A DNA stretch of 60,375 nt, from positions 1 through 60,375 of IMG/VR virus record IMGVR_UViG_3300018036_002016. The stretch is one strand, 5' to 3'. Positions 14,688-23,958 of the stretch are shown piece after piece. The stretch's first letter is position 1; the number at the start of each line of letters is the position of its first letter. Position numbers and translations under genes: made by a program. This DNA is from a virus. The notes beneath the pieces were generated by a model that was given only the letters and a program-made list of their open reading frames with translations, was not told the origin of the DNA and did not search any database.

Positions 14688-17570
14688 TTATGCGAAATTA
14701 CCAGTTTGAATTTCTCCAGTGTTTAGTACTGTTACTCTAGAAACTAGAATTTCAAGACCTTTAACCGGTTCAACATATGTATCTAAAACTCCCATGTTAT
14801 TATCAATAACGTCATTGGTATTATTTGTAGAATCCATGATGTTTCTATAGTCATATACACCCTGATCTTTCTTAACTGATTCCATGAATGAGTCCGCAAG
14901 AGTTTTAATTTCTAATCTAGTCTGTGCAGTGTTGAACTCAAATAAGTAATTTCTTAAGATTTCAGCAAGACCGTCTTCGATATAAATTAGAACTTCTCTT
15001 ACGTGTGCTGAAGAAAGGGCAGATTGAATAGTTTGTTGCGATGTTTTGTTACCTTTAACAACAATACCAGCTCCTCTTTCGAATACCACTGGGTTAATTC
15101 CGAATGGCTCTAGGTTATCTCTATCATTTTTATCAAATGCATATTCAATTCCTTGAACTCCACTTCCAGAAACAACGCCGCGTCTTGGACCAGCAACAAT
15201 TGACCATGGAAGAGAATCAGAATACTTATCGATATAATTATTTGATACGTATGCTGCTGGTGGAATTACTCTTGTTCTTCCGTTTTCAACAACATTTAAT
15301 CCAGGTCCATAGAAAAATCCATAACTTGCACCATCGTTAATTGAAGGTAATGTATATAATGACTGTGGATTTAGGTTTAAGTTACCTCCAGTAGGAATAT
15401 AACTTGTTTTAAATTCTCCAGTATTCTCATCGATAAATGATGGATCGGTAGAAGCTTTAAACTCTTTTACCATAGGTGCATTTAGAATTGCAGATATGTT
15501 TTGTCTTTCTTTGGCAAGCATAGTAAATTGTCTCTTATTTAAAAGACCATTTGCTGGCTCGTAAGATCCAAAGGTATCTACTAAATATCTAAATGTTATT
15601 GCATCTTTATCCGCAAGCGTATTAGATACTCCATTTCCAGGAATTAGCATATTTAATAATTCACCAATAGTTTTTTCACTATTTTCAGAACCTTCAAGTA
15701 CGAATGCTCTGTACGCGTCTGATGCTGCATTAAAAGATCCTAATGCATATTCAGGCTGTGCAGGTACGTCTCTGTGGCAAATAAATGTATATGTGTATCT
15801 GTCATCAGATCCTCCATTTATTCCTAGTTCTGCCTTTCTTCTAATTTCTAGAACTCTTGCAAGTTTATCACTTCCTTGAATTGGAAGATACATTCCAACT
15901 TTAATATTATCTTTAATTGAAGTATCTTCTTGTGCTCCTGCTGCTACTGTGTAAGTGTACTTAAATTCTCCAGCAGTTGCTGCATTTTCAAAAGTCCATC
16001 CGTACCCAGTGTTAACTGTAGATGGGAAGAAGAATGTTCTTTCATTTACTCCAATTTGGAATACATCAAATAATAGTTGGTCTGCTTGATCGTAGCAAGT
16101 TAAAGTACCTGCTTGTGAATCTGCTAAATCTGCAGAAAATTGGCCATTTCCAACAGGAACAATAGTAACCAATCCATTACCATCATCAGTTACTGATAAG
16201 ATTTCGGTAAATTCACCATCATTTGAACTTTCTAAATATTTACCAGCTGCTAAATCTCCAGCTGCAAATGCTCCAGTATATGTTAGATTTAAGTTTACTC
16301 CAGCAAAACCAGCCTGTGAGTAAGATGCATCGTTTGCCTCAGCATCAAATTTTTCATATTTTGATTTGCTAATATTCTCTTCGCAAATAACAGTAGCAAG
16401 TCCTGCTCCATCATGTGTTGCTGATAAGATTTGAGAATATTCTCCGGCAACGTCAGAATATAAGAAATTACCAGCTACTAATCCATTTTGCTGTATTGTT
16501 GCAAAATCACCAGAGCCTACTTGAATAGACATTGTATCTCCAGCAACTTCAATAATATTTTCAAATGCACCGTCTCTTGGGTCATTTAATTGTTGAGGCT
16601 GTTGCTGTACTAGGTAGTGTGAAAGTAGTTCGTAATCTTGGTAAATATCGAATGCTTCACCTACAAAATCAATTCTATCAAGAGCATCTTCATTAACTGC
16701 TGCAAAAAGACCAGTTCTTCTTGATTCAGAATTAATAAGTGTTTCAATATAGTACTGTCTTCCTTCATTATCTTGGAAATCAGGAATTAAAGAACCAGTG
16801 TATTTAGCAAGTAAAGAAACTTCTCTTAGGTTTGCAAATGCTCCGAATTGAGAAGGAATAATACCATTTGAATTAAAGTAGTTTCCAAACGTTGGATCGT
16901 TGTTTAATTCATCAGTTACAAATCTACCTTTAAATACATAAACATCTACCATGTAGTCTGAGATGTAGTCTAGGTCGTCAACTCCTTCTGGAGAATTTCC
17001 TTCGCCATACCATTCTCTTGCAGTTACATCAAATCCTCTGGTATCTCCAGCTTGAGTAACTACTACTGTAATAGGTTCTTGTTTAATATTTGTAAATGTG
17101 ATTGCGTTATTAGATTGAGAAGATGTGTTTCCTGCAATATTTAGCAATTTTTCATCTTCTGGAATCCAAAACTTATCTCTGTTAAAAATATCTTTGTATA
17201 GAGTATCTCCATCAATTGCTCCGTTTCCTTGTTCGGAACCGTTTGTTGTTGGAGAAACCCAGTAAGATTTATCAGTATCGTTAGCAGAAGTTAGGTTTAG
17301 TGCTATAATTGGACCTCTAGATAGAGTTTCAATTGCAGATCTGTGAAAATACATTCCCTTTCTTTCCAAATTCTTATCAATTGATCCGAAAATTTGGATA
17401 AAAGTCTCAGTATCTTCAACAAATACTGGCGTGTTGTATGGTCCTTTCTTAGAGTGACCTACTACAAGCCTAATAGTCTCTGCTGGGATATTGACAGTTT
17501 GTGATTTGTCAAATTCAAGACGGTAGACACCTGAACTCTTGAATTGTTGTAGTTGAGGACTTAATGCCAT
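14688..17570 (-). CDS. Tail sheath protein (gp18-like), oversized
   Basis: The contractile sheath subunit. The N-terminus (SSGVYRLEFDKSQ ... ETIRLVVGHSKKGPYNTPVFV) and the C-terminal domain (VREVLIYIEDGLAEILRNYLFE ... TNDVIDNNMGVLDTYVEPVKGLE) match contractile sheath proteins. At 960 residues it is about 300 longer than T4 gp18 (659); the extra length is a mid-protein region, roughly residues 340-600, rich in Gly, Ala, Asp and Thr with two similar segments (NGLVAGNFLYSDVAGEYSQI and AGDLAAGKYLESSNDGEFTE). This probably forms surface domains. A late-class promoter lies at 17599-17610. Confidence 0.92.
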   Translation of the reverse strand: MALSPQLQQFKSSGVYRLEFDKSQTVNIPAETIRLVVGHSKKGPYNTPVFVEDTETFIQIFGSIDKNLERKGMYFHRSAIETLSRGPIIALNLTSANDTDKSYWVSPTTNGSEQGNGAIDGDTLYKDIFNRDKFWIPEDEKLLNIAGNTSSQSNNAITFTNIKQEPITVVVTQAGDTRGFDVTAREWYGEGNSPEGVDDLDYISDYMVDVYVFKGRFVTDELNNDPTFGNYFNSNGIIPSQFGAFANLREVSLLAKYTGSLIPDFQDNEGRQYYIETLINSESRRTGLFAAVNEDALDRIDFVGEAFDIYQDYELLSHYLVQQQPQQLNDPRDGAFENIIEVAGDTMSIQVGSGDFATIQQNGLVAGNFLYSDVAGEYSQILSATHDGAGLATVICEENISKSKYEKFDAEANDASYSQAGFAGVNLNLTYTGAFAAGDLAAGKYLESSNDGEFTEILSVTDDGNGLVTIVPVGNGQFSADLADSQAGTLTCYDQADQLLFDVFQIGVNERTFFFPSTVNTGYGWTFENAATAGEFKYTYTVAAGAQEDTSIKDNIKVGMYLPIQGSDKLARVLEIRRKAELGINGGSDDRYTYTFICHRDVPAQPEYALGSFNAASDAYRAFVLEGSENSEKTIGELLNMLIPGNGVSNTLADKDAITFRYLVDTFGSYEPANGLLNKRQFTMLAKERQNISAILNAPMVKEFKASTDPSFIDENTGEFKTSYIPTGGNLNLNPQSLYTLPSINDGASYGFFYGPGLNVVENGRTRVIPPAAYVSNNYIDKYSDSLPWSIVAGPRRGVVSGSGVQGIEYAFDKNDRDNLEPFGINPVVFERGAGIVVKGNKTSQQTIQSALSSAHVREVLIYIEDGLAEILRNYLFEFNTAQTRLEIKTLADSFMESVKKDQGVYDYRNIMDSTNNTNDVIDNNMGVLDTYVEPVKGLEILVSRVTVLNTGEIQTGNFA

Positions 17571-17598
17571 AGTTTTTCTTTTTTATTTTTTTTTCTAT

Positions 17599-17610
17599 AG
17601 TATATATCTT
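17599..17610 (-). promoter_or_regulatory. Late-class promoter of the sheath gene
   Basis: The minus strand reads AAGATATATACT, about 30 bases before the ATG at 17570. Confidence 0.5.
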
Positions 17611-17622
17611 AAAAATCTGATT

Positions 17623-19452
17623 TTATTTCAATAAATCATAAATATCATATTGAAGATCTCCTTCATCTTGAGAATCTTTATAAAGCACTTCTTCCATTTT
17701 AGCATGTATACTTTGGTCTATTACGTCTAAAAGCTCTTCGATGTAGTCAGCATAGTCAGTCGTATTGAAGAATTCAGTGGCAGTTATACAACTCATTATT
17801 AAGTCGTCATTTCCCATTTGAGCACCATAACTTCCATTTGGAAGAGTTCCAAATAAGCTTGCCTCTCCTACTGTAAACTCATCCGTTATTTCCATTCTAT
17901 TATTTTTATACAACTTAGAGAAGTTTTGACAGAATATTGCTTTATTATCTGACTTTATTTTAATTCCAGGTTTTAAAGTTCTGCTATCATGTCTATGTTT
18001 AAATCGTACTAGCATTTCTTCATCAAAATCATTTCTTTGTGGAAAGACAGTTCTTAAATATTGAAATAGTACAGATCCATATGTATTATATTCTATGACT
18101 AGTTTTACATTTTCACTATAGAAAATATCTATTGCTAAAATATACAAAACTTTTGCAAAATCTTCTATTACTAATTCATTACTTCTAAATCTGGCAACTT
18201 GTTTAAACTTAAAAAAATCATACATTGCCCCTGGAGAATGAACACTTTCTATTTCTTTAAAGTCCATTGGAGAAACTTGAAACATATTTATGACTGAATA
18301 GTCTCCTCCATTTCCTTCTGCAATATCTACTGTAAATAGCCAATAATTATTACTATATCTAGCATCTTCTAGATCAAAATCAGGATGCCATTCTAAAAAT
18401 CCTTCAATATCAATACCAACGTCTTCAAACTCTTCTAAGTCGTGGTGTATGTACTTTTTCATCCTCTTTCTCATCCTTTTCATGTCTACAGGATCCATTA
18501 GTAGATTTGAAGAACTTACAAATTCGTTACCATATTGCTTATTGAATGCTTCAATTGAACCAAGGTTTCCAAGTTCTCTTTGGTACCATGCATCATCGCG
18601 CTCTGGATGTTCCCACCAATCAATTCGCATTGACTTATACTCATTATCACCGCGTTCCGCAGCAGCATAAATCTGATAGAACTTATTAAAACCATTTGGA
18701 GTTGAGGTAATCGTTAGCCTTGATACATTAGAAGCTGAAAGTGTAGGATAAACATTTTCATAAAACGAATCAGCAATAGAAGGATGTATGTGTGCAAACT
18801 CGTCAATGTACAGATTATGAATAGTAAAACCAATACCGGCTTTTGCTGTAGTAGATTGACCAATTAAACGACATCCATTATCACAACGAACATTCATTAC
18901 GTCGTATTTAATAATGCCCGGCTTCATAAAGAATGGAAGGTTTTCAATTACAACTTTTGCCTTATCGATGATTTCTTTTGTTGTATCGCTTTTATTTGCG
19001 AGTAAGAGAGTATTCTTATCAGTATTGAATGTGACATACCATGCATTATAAATAGATGCTGTTACTGTTTTACCCATCTGCCTTGATGCAAGTACAATAT
19101 TGAATCTTTCACTTTGAAAATTACGTAGCATTCTCTTTTGATATTCTCGTAATTTTACACGCTTAATACCATCATCTGTCATTACAACTGCATATTTCTC
19201 AGCAAAATATACAATATCAGTTGCACATCTTGCAAGTTCTGCAATTTCATCATCAGTATATTCAAAGACGATATTACCTTTTCTAAGAAATTGCTTACCC
19301 TCATAAAATGGCATCTTAACCTTAGGTCGATAACCCTGGTCAAGTGCTAGCAGTAGATCATTGATTTGTTTAGTTGACCAAACAATGCGATCAGATTGCA
19401 CGTCTCCTTCTTCTTTAGGAATCCATCTATTATCTCCTACATAATCACTCAT
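17623..19452 (-). CDS. Terminase large subunit (gp17-like)
   Basis: The DNA-packaging motor and nuclease. Walker A SRQMGKT is near residues 123-129, Walker B NLYIDEFAH near 215, followed by a coupling motif TITSTPNG. The C-terminal RNase H-like nuclease has FTVDIAEGNGGDYS near 375, VIEYNTYG and NDDLIMSC. The 609 residues equal T4 gp17 (610). The start ATG overlaps the stop of a 56-residue membrane-type ORF as ATGA, and the small terminase gene lies just beyond it. Confidence 0.95.
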   Translation of the reverse strand: MSDYVGDNRWIPKEEGDVQSDRIVWSTKQINDLLLALDQGYRPKVKMPFYEGKQFLRKGNIVFEYTDDEIAELARCATDIVYFAEKYAVVMTDDGIKRVKLREYQKRMLRNFQSERFNIVLASRQMGKTVTASIYNAWYVTFNTDKNTLLLANKSDTTKEIIDKAKVVIENLPFFMKPGIIKYDVMNVRCDNGCRLIGQSTTAKAGIGFTIHNLYIDEFAHIHPSIADSFYENVYPTLSASNVSRLTITSTPNGFNKFYQIYAAAERGDNEYKSMRIDWWEHPERDDAWYQRELGNLGSIEAFNKQYGNEFVSSSNLLMDPVDMKRMRKRMKKYIHHDLEEFEDVGIDIEGFLEWHPDFDLEDARYSNNYWLFTVDIAEGNGGDYSVINMFQVSPMDFKEIESVHSPGAMYDFFKFKQVARFRSNELVIEDFAKVLYILAIDIFYSENVKLVIEYNTYGSVLFQYLRTVFPQRNDFDEEMLVRFKHRHDSRTLKPGIKIKSDNKAIFCQNFSKLYKNNRMEITDEFTVGEASLFGTLPNGSYGAQMGNDDLIMSCITATEFFNTTDYADYIEELLDVIDQSIHAKMEEVLYKDSQDEGDLQYDIYDLLK

Positions 19453-19619
19453 TCTTCGGTAGTTTGTTCAAATTCATCAACGATTTCAATTTCATCTTCT
19501 TTTTTTAATGCACATTCTGCACAGCACATAGATTCGCCGTGTTGTATATTTTGCATTGGTGAAAACATAGCCATTAACCCAGCCATAATTAAACCTATAA
19601 ATTGAAATGTTGCCTTCAT
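19449..19619 (-). CDS. Small membrane-type Cys-motif protein between terminase subunits
   Basis: A 56-residue ORF fills the gap between the small and large terminase genes: its stop overlaps the large-subunit start (ATGA) and it begins one base after the small-subunit stop. Residues 3-20 (ATFQFIGLIMAGLMAMFS) form one hydrophobic helix, followed by a Cys cluster (MCCAECAL) and an acidic tail (EDEIEIVDEFEQTTEE). The tight coupling supports a real gene. The function is unknown; a membrane tether or a metal-binding peptide is possible. Confidence 0.65.
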   Translation of the reverse strand: MKATFQFIGLIMAGLMAMFSPMQNIQHGESMCCAECALKKEDEIEIVDEFEQTTEE

Positions 19620-19620
19620 A

Positions 19621-20283
19621 TTATTCTTCAGTATCGTCTATTTCAATATCTGTTATATCATCTTCATTGTTTCCATTCTTAATACCTGCCTGTATTGCTG
19701 CCATTAAATCTTTTGTTCCTCTTTGGATATTTCTACTTCCAGAATCTCCTCCACTCTCTTCAATTTCTCTAATATCATCTCTCTTTTTATAGATTTCAAT
19801 ATCGCGAGCAATTCGCTTTGCTGATTCTTCAGCAGCCATTAAATACATTGTCTGTGACTTAATTATATCAAGCATTGATTTTTGGAGTGTTGCTAGCACC
19901 TCAAACATTCGAGGTGCAAGTTCTCCTGCTTCAATAGTTTCTAACAGTGTTGTCAGTGCTCTTTCACCAGCTTGAAGCTGATAGATTAAAGAAGACATAG
20001 TCATCTCATCCATCTTTTTCTTAGCTTGAATATATTCATCTTTCTCAATTATATCTGAATCAAGATAGAACTTCATTAGACTTGTGATTGTTTTCTTAGC
20101 CTTATCTGTTGATCTTGATTTAATATCTGCATAATTTACTGAAGGAAGAGATGTCGGCTGTCGCACGATTGCACTATCAGTAGGATCCGTCTCTATATCA
20201 AGAGACTCATCATCCCCAATTAAATCATCCAATTCTCGGCGGATTTCATCAGCCTGATCTTTTATACTTCGGTTCTCACTCAT
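19621..20283 (-). CDS. Terminase small subunit (gp16-like)
   Basis: The 220-residue protein is acidic at both ends with a helical centre: residues 70-95 AKKTITSLMKFYLDSDIIEKD and 120-165 MFEVLATLQKSMLDIIKSQTMYL, the pattern of T4-type small terminases, which assemble as rings and regulate the motor. Similarity is weak, so the call leans on position directly before the large subunit. The C-terminal acidic tail (DDITDIEIDDTEE) may contact the motor. Confidence 0.72.
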   Translation of the reverse strand: MSENRSIKDQADEIRRELDDLIGDDESLDIETDPTDSAIVRQPTSLPSVNYADIKSRSTDKAKKTITSLMKFYLDSDIIEKDEYIQAKKKMDEMTMSSLIYQLQAGERALTTLLETIEAGELAPRMFEVLATLQKSMLDIIKSQTMYLMAAEESAKRIARDIEIYKKRDDIREIEESGGDSGSRNIQRGTKDLMAAIQAGIKNGNNEDDITDIEIDDTEE

Positions 20284-20314
20284 AAATCTTAAGTTAGTAA
20301 GATATGTATCAATA

Positions 20315-22306
20315 TTATCTTGGGTTACTGTATTGTCTTAATCTAATCGATGGGATTGCATTATCTGTTATAATTGATAAATCAGAATCTCTGACAACAT
20401 ATTGCTGCAACACATTCATATGCTGCTCATCTTCTATTACTTTTTTAAATACTCTAATGTTTGTCATATTTATTGGAGATGCCGAAAGGCTCCATCCTTT
20501 TCCGGCATCCCAGCTTACAGGTGATAATAGATTTATTAATTCGGTTGTAAAATTACTAAATGTACCTGTTTTTTGGTGTGGCAAAGTTTTGTTAGAATCA
20601 GGATCTAATCTATATAAATGTATTCCAACTTGATTAGATGTATTATTTATATTTAAGACATATCCATACCACACATTAAATTCTAGCTGATTTGGAAGTG
20701 TAAATGTGTTTATTTGCCCATTTATAGAAACTTCAATTTCTGTTTGGCTTATTGCAAGAGAAAGACCATTAGATAAATCTAGTTCAGATCTACCATCAAA
20801 AAATACATATTTTTCAGTGTCTGCTGTTTTAAATTGTGGTCTAATCCAACCTGTTAATGCTAAATTATTTGATTCAGCGAGTTGTGATTTTGCGTTATAT
20901 GTTAATGCAAACCTTTCACCAGATTCAACTTGATTTAGTTGATAATTATTTTTAGATATTAGAGTCCATCTATTTCTAATTTCAGCATCTTGTATTTGCA
21001 GTGTAGGATGTTTACTAAATCTTATAGAATCATCCAATTCTTGATATACTGTCTTAAATTGCTGCGGTTTGGTTACTTTCTGAACTTCTTGTTCAATTTC
21101 TTCGCCAAATACCTCTTCAATTCCAGTTACTAAATCGTCAACATGCTGCTCGATTACAGTATCGGTGTGAATTGAACTTGTTCTTTCTTCATATTTTCTA
21201 AGCTGAACTCTCCAGTATGTCATTGTTAGATTAAATTCATCAGCCAATGCTACACTGCTAACTTCGTACATTCGATTTATTATAGGAAAATATAGATAAT
21301 CTCTACTATTAGGTGTCTTATTTAACCCAAACACAGATGTAAATGCTTCTCCTAAAACATGAATCTCAAATTCTTCAAAGTCCATTCCAAATATGTCGAA
21401 ATTAAACTCTCTTGTTGGGAATGCATTATCTGGGACTAAAACTTTTATATTCGCCTCATCTACAACATTGTATAGAGAATATTCCATTAGTATTACATCT
21501 CTACTCCTATTATCTGGCTCAACCCTAAAGTATTGCACTTCATGTCCCCACATATTATTAGCAAGTGAGCTTAATTGTCTATAAACAGATGTTGGTTTCT
21601 TTAAATTGTATGGATTCCAGATAGGATCGCTACAATCAATCACAATATTTGCACAACCGTCCATTGCATATGGATCTGTACATTCTTCACACCAGTTAGG
21701 ACATGAAATAATTTGCCCGTCTGTTGTTTGTAGTTCAAATGTTATGCTAAGTAGAGAGATTGAAGATCCACTTGAAAGTCTTTCAACTTCAGCCCTAACG
21801 TCTATCCAAAGTGGCTTTGTATCGTCGAACGTTTTTGCTAGAAGATCTCCAGCATTTGTATTTTTATTTAATTCAGAAAATTCACTAAACTGACCACCAT
21901 CTATAGATTCACTCTGTGACCATCTATATTGGAATGTAAAATAATTATTTAAATCTTCCGGTAAGTAAAAAATAAAATCTCCAGTAATTGGAGAAGTAGT
22001 GTCTATTTCAACACCGGTAGCGTCTAATACCTGGTCGACTGTAAAGTTATTAGAATCTATTATTTGATTGACTCTAAATGTTAAGTTTCCTATAATAAAT
22101 TTATCACCTGTTTGAAAATTTAGATTTGTACTAATTCCTGTAACATTTTGAGAACCTGTAAGAAACCGTAATTTTCCAACAGTTGTTGGATTACTTACAC
22201 CCGCAATTATAGTCCAATCAGATACTTGAACTATATTTGAATAGGATTCTCTTAATTTAGCAATAAATGAGTCTCCAATCTGATTTGATGTAAAACTATT
22301 AACCAT
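20315..22306 (-). CDS. Virion structural protein with lectin-like C-terminus
   Basis: The 663-residue, mostly beta protein lies before the terminase genes. Residues 40-130 form beta repeats; near 208-232 there is a Cys-rich segment with SCPNWCEECTDPYAMDGC that may bind metal; residues 230-400 have a unit with FPIINRMYEVSSVALADEFNLTMTYWRVQL, similar to inner structural proteins. The C-terminal 170 residues (FALTGWIRPQF-like strand, LSLAISQTEIEVSING, NVWYGYVLNINN) resemble a concanavalin/LamG jelly roll. A neck, whisker or baseplate part is possible. I cannot assign a T4 gene number. Confidence 0.6.
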   Translation of the reverse strand: MVNSFTSNQIGDSFIAKLRESYSNIVQVSDWTIIAGVSNPTTVGKLRFLTGSQNVTGISTNLNFQTGDKFIIGNLTFRVNQIIDSNNFTVDQVLDATGVEIDTTSPITGDFIFYLPEDLNNYFTFQYRWSQSESIDGGQFSEFSELNKNTNAGDLLAKTFDDTKPLWIDVRAEVERLSSGSSISLLSITFELQTTDGQIISCPNWCEECTDPYAMDGCANIVIDCSDPIWNPYNLKKPTSVYRQLSSLANNMWGHEVQYFRVEPDNRSRDVILMEYSLYNVVDEANIKVLVPDNAFPTREFNFDIFGMDFEEFEIHVLGEAFTSVFGLNKTPNSRDYLYFPIINRMYEVSSVALADEFNLTMTYWRVQLRKYEERTSSIHTDTVIEQHVDDLVTGIEEVFGEEIEQEVQKVTKPQQFKTVYQELDDSIRFSKHPTLQIQDAEIRNRWTLISKNNYQLNQVESGERFALTYNAKSQLAESNNLALTGWIRPQFKTADTEKYVFFDGRSELDLSNGLSLAISQTEIEVSINGQINTFTLPNQLEFNVWYGYVLNINNTSNQVGIHLYRLDPDSNKTLPHQKTGTFSNFTTELINLLSPVSWDAGKGWSLSASPINMTNIRVFKKVIEDEQHMNVLQQYVVRDSDLSIITDNAIPSIRLRQYSNPR

Positions 22307-22701
22307 TACTTTTTAATCTTATCTTGTGGAGTAAATACTTCGCCAGCAATCCAGCTAGCAACAAAACCAGTTAAAGAAACAAAATACACTGCTAGATCAT
22401 TAAGATCCGACTTAAACCATATTGCTGCTGCTCCGGCAATTGCCCATAAGCTAACAACAACATAAATCATCATCTCTCTACGAGAACTTGGCCCTTTTTC
22501 TAAAATTCCACTTTTTTCAGAGGGTCTCTTTGATTCTCCCCATATATATGTTGCAACATACGCTGTTAATGAACCAAAATAAACTGCAAGATCTTTTAAA
22601 TCAGATTCTCTAAAGGCTCCTAATATTCCCATTAGAACCCATAGCCCAACTGTTAGATATACTAACCCTTCTCTTTTTCCGATTTTTGACATAAGATTCA
22701 A
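22306..22701 (-). CDS. Four-helix membrane protein with internal duplication
   Basis: The 131 residues contain two copies of one unit: a hydrophobic helix (LVYLTVGLWVLMGILGAF; MMIYVVVSLWAIAGAAAIWF), the link SDLKDLAVYF or SDLNDLAVYF, and a second helix SLTAYVATYIWGES or SLTGFVASWIAGEV. The total is four membrane segments. The start overlaps the structural gene by one base. A holin or other envelope protein is possible because no lysis gene is otherwise visible in the window, but there is no direct evidence. A late-class promoter lies at 22711-22723. Confidence 0.65.
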   Translation of the reverse strand: MNLMSKIGKREGLVYLTVGLWVLMGILGAFRESDLKDLAVYFGSLTAYVATYIWGESKRPSEKSGILEKGPSSRREMMIYVVVSLWAIAGAAAIWFKSDLNDLAVYFVSLTGFVASWIAGEVFTPQDKIKK

Positions 22702-22710
22702 GATATTTTT

Positions 22711-22723
22711 CTTTATATATCTG
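22711..22723 (-). promoter_or_regulatory. Late-class promoter of the packaging block
   Basis: The minus strand reads CAGATATATAAAG and overlaps the stop codon of the 216-residue gene. It sits where genes shift from replication-type to packaging and tail. Confidence 0.55.
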
Positions 22724-23363
22724 AATCATAATCTGTAATAATGAGAACTTCTGGATTATCTAATTCATAAGGCTCTAGAGCCTCTGCAAAAACACCCATT
22801 GCCTGTGCAACTTCACTAGTATTTACAGAAGTTAAATATACATCTAATTTAGAAATAAAATCTGATAGCCTTAATTTTTTGTAATGTTCATCTTTTAGTA
22901 AGATTTTTGAATTTACTAAAATTGAATTTACTAAGTGTAAATCATGCTTATTAAAATGATCGAATGTTCTAAATGTGCCTCTAACCGTTTTTATAGAAAA
23001 CTTAATTGTTTTAATTTCATCTACTTCAACTATTCTGGAGTAATTAGCATTTTTAATTAAATTGATCTTAATCCACCTGAGAGCAGCCATTTCTATTAAA
23101 AGCTTCCATATAAAATATACAGATGTAGCTTCCTTGTATGCAAGTGCTCCTTCTACAGCATTAAACGCATTAATTTCATTTTTAAAATTATCTATGATAA
23201 TCTTTTTAAAATCATCAACTCCTATTAAAACAGAGTTTTCATTAATTTTTCGGTGATTATCATTTCTTTTAACCAAGCCCCAGAGCTTGGAGTCTACACT
23301 ATTATATTTATGTAATACAATATCGACAATTTCTGTGAATATATCTTTATCTTGAGTAGACAT
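22713..23363 (-). CDS. Unknown protein in the replication cluster (helicase-loader position)
   Basis: The 216 residues show no motif I recognise. The protein is alpha-helical, with a central hydrophobic helix (SVYFIWKLLIEMAALRWIKINL) and an acidic end. In T4 the genes after rnh include gene 59 (helicase loader, 217 residues) and gene 33; here the order RNase H, 60, 142 and 216 residues is reminiscent, so a loader is possible from synteny alone. It overlaps the 142-residue gene by 17 bases. Confidence 0.55.
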   Translation of the reverse strand: MSTQDKDIFTEIVDIVLHKYNSVDSKLWGLVKRNDNHRKINENSVLIGVDDFKKIIIDNFKNEINAFNAVEGALAYKEATSVYFIWKLLIEMAALRWIKINLIKNANYSRIVEVDEIKTIKFSIKTVRGTFRTFDHFNKHDLHLVNSILVNSKILLKDEHYKKLRLSDFISKLDVYLTSVNTSEVAQAMGVFAEALEPYELDNPEVLIITDYDSDI

Positions 23364-23775
23364 CTATTTGCTTCTCTATTTTTTGAAGATCTGAAAAAAG
23401 CTCATCTTTTGCAAATGTTTTTAGTTCTTGAAATTCTCTAGAACCAATTTCATTTTTTTCCATAAAAAGCTTTACCGCAATATCGCTTGGAATATATTTA
23501 TCTTTTTCATTCTTTACTGACCTTTTTGTTTTAGTGTAAATCCAACCAGGTACACTTTTAAATCGAGAAGCAACCATAGACCAGCTTTCAACTACATTAG
23601 CACCATTAATGCCATTAATATTAAATAATTCGGCATTAGCCGGATACTTAATTGCAAAAAAACGATTAATCATGAAGTGATGTCGTTTTTTATTTAATTG
23701 CTTAATTTTTTTATATTCATTTGGCTTTGTAAATAGAATTTTTACAAAGTCAAATAGTTTCGTTTCGTCTAGCAT
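23347..23775 (-). CDS. Possible clamp-loader small subunit (gp62-like)
   Basis: The 142-residue protein has HHFMINRFFAIKYPANAELFN at residues 32-52, then YIPSDIAVKLFMEKNEIGSREFQEL. The two halves recall small gp62-type clamp-loader subunits of marine T4-like phages, which carry a PYIxNRxxSYFPDT segment followed by a charged region. No separate gp62 is found next to gp44, and this gene lies three genes after it, so the assignment is attractive but weak. It may also be an unrelated replication-region protein. Confidence 0.5.
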   Translation of the reverse strand: MLDETKLFDFVKILFTKPNEYKKIKQLNKKRHHFMINRFFAIKYPANAELFNINGINGANVVESWSMVASRFKSVPGWIYTKTKRSVKNEKDKYIPSDIAVKLFMEKNEIGSREFQELKTFAKDELFSDLQKIEKQIDVYSR

Positions 23776-23958
23776 TTATTTAATCCATTCGCTAAATGCC
23801 TGTGAGTAGGCATCTACCAGTTTATAATACTCATCATCTTTATTCTCATCATAAAGAAACATTGCTGTTTTTTGAACTTCAAAACGTAAAGAATATGCCT
23901 CGGCCTCAGTGAGTATTTCATCAATAGTAAACATATCCTGTAATGTTAGTTCTTTCAT
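23776..23958 (-). CDS. Small acidic helical protein, unknown
   Basis: The 60-residue ORF starts on the last base of the RNase H stop (TAATG) and ends at 23776, next to the following ORF start at 23775, so it is part of a tight operon. The sequence is helical and acidic (FTIDEILTEAEAYSLRFEVQ; DENKDDEYYKLVDAYSQAF). The size and place recall T4 dsbA or gene 33, but I see no matching motif. Confidence 0.55.
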   Translation of the reverse strand: MKELTLQDMFTIDEILTEAEAYSLRFEVQKTAMFLYDENKDDEYYKLVDAYSQAFSEWIK

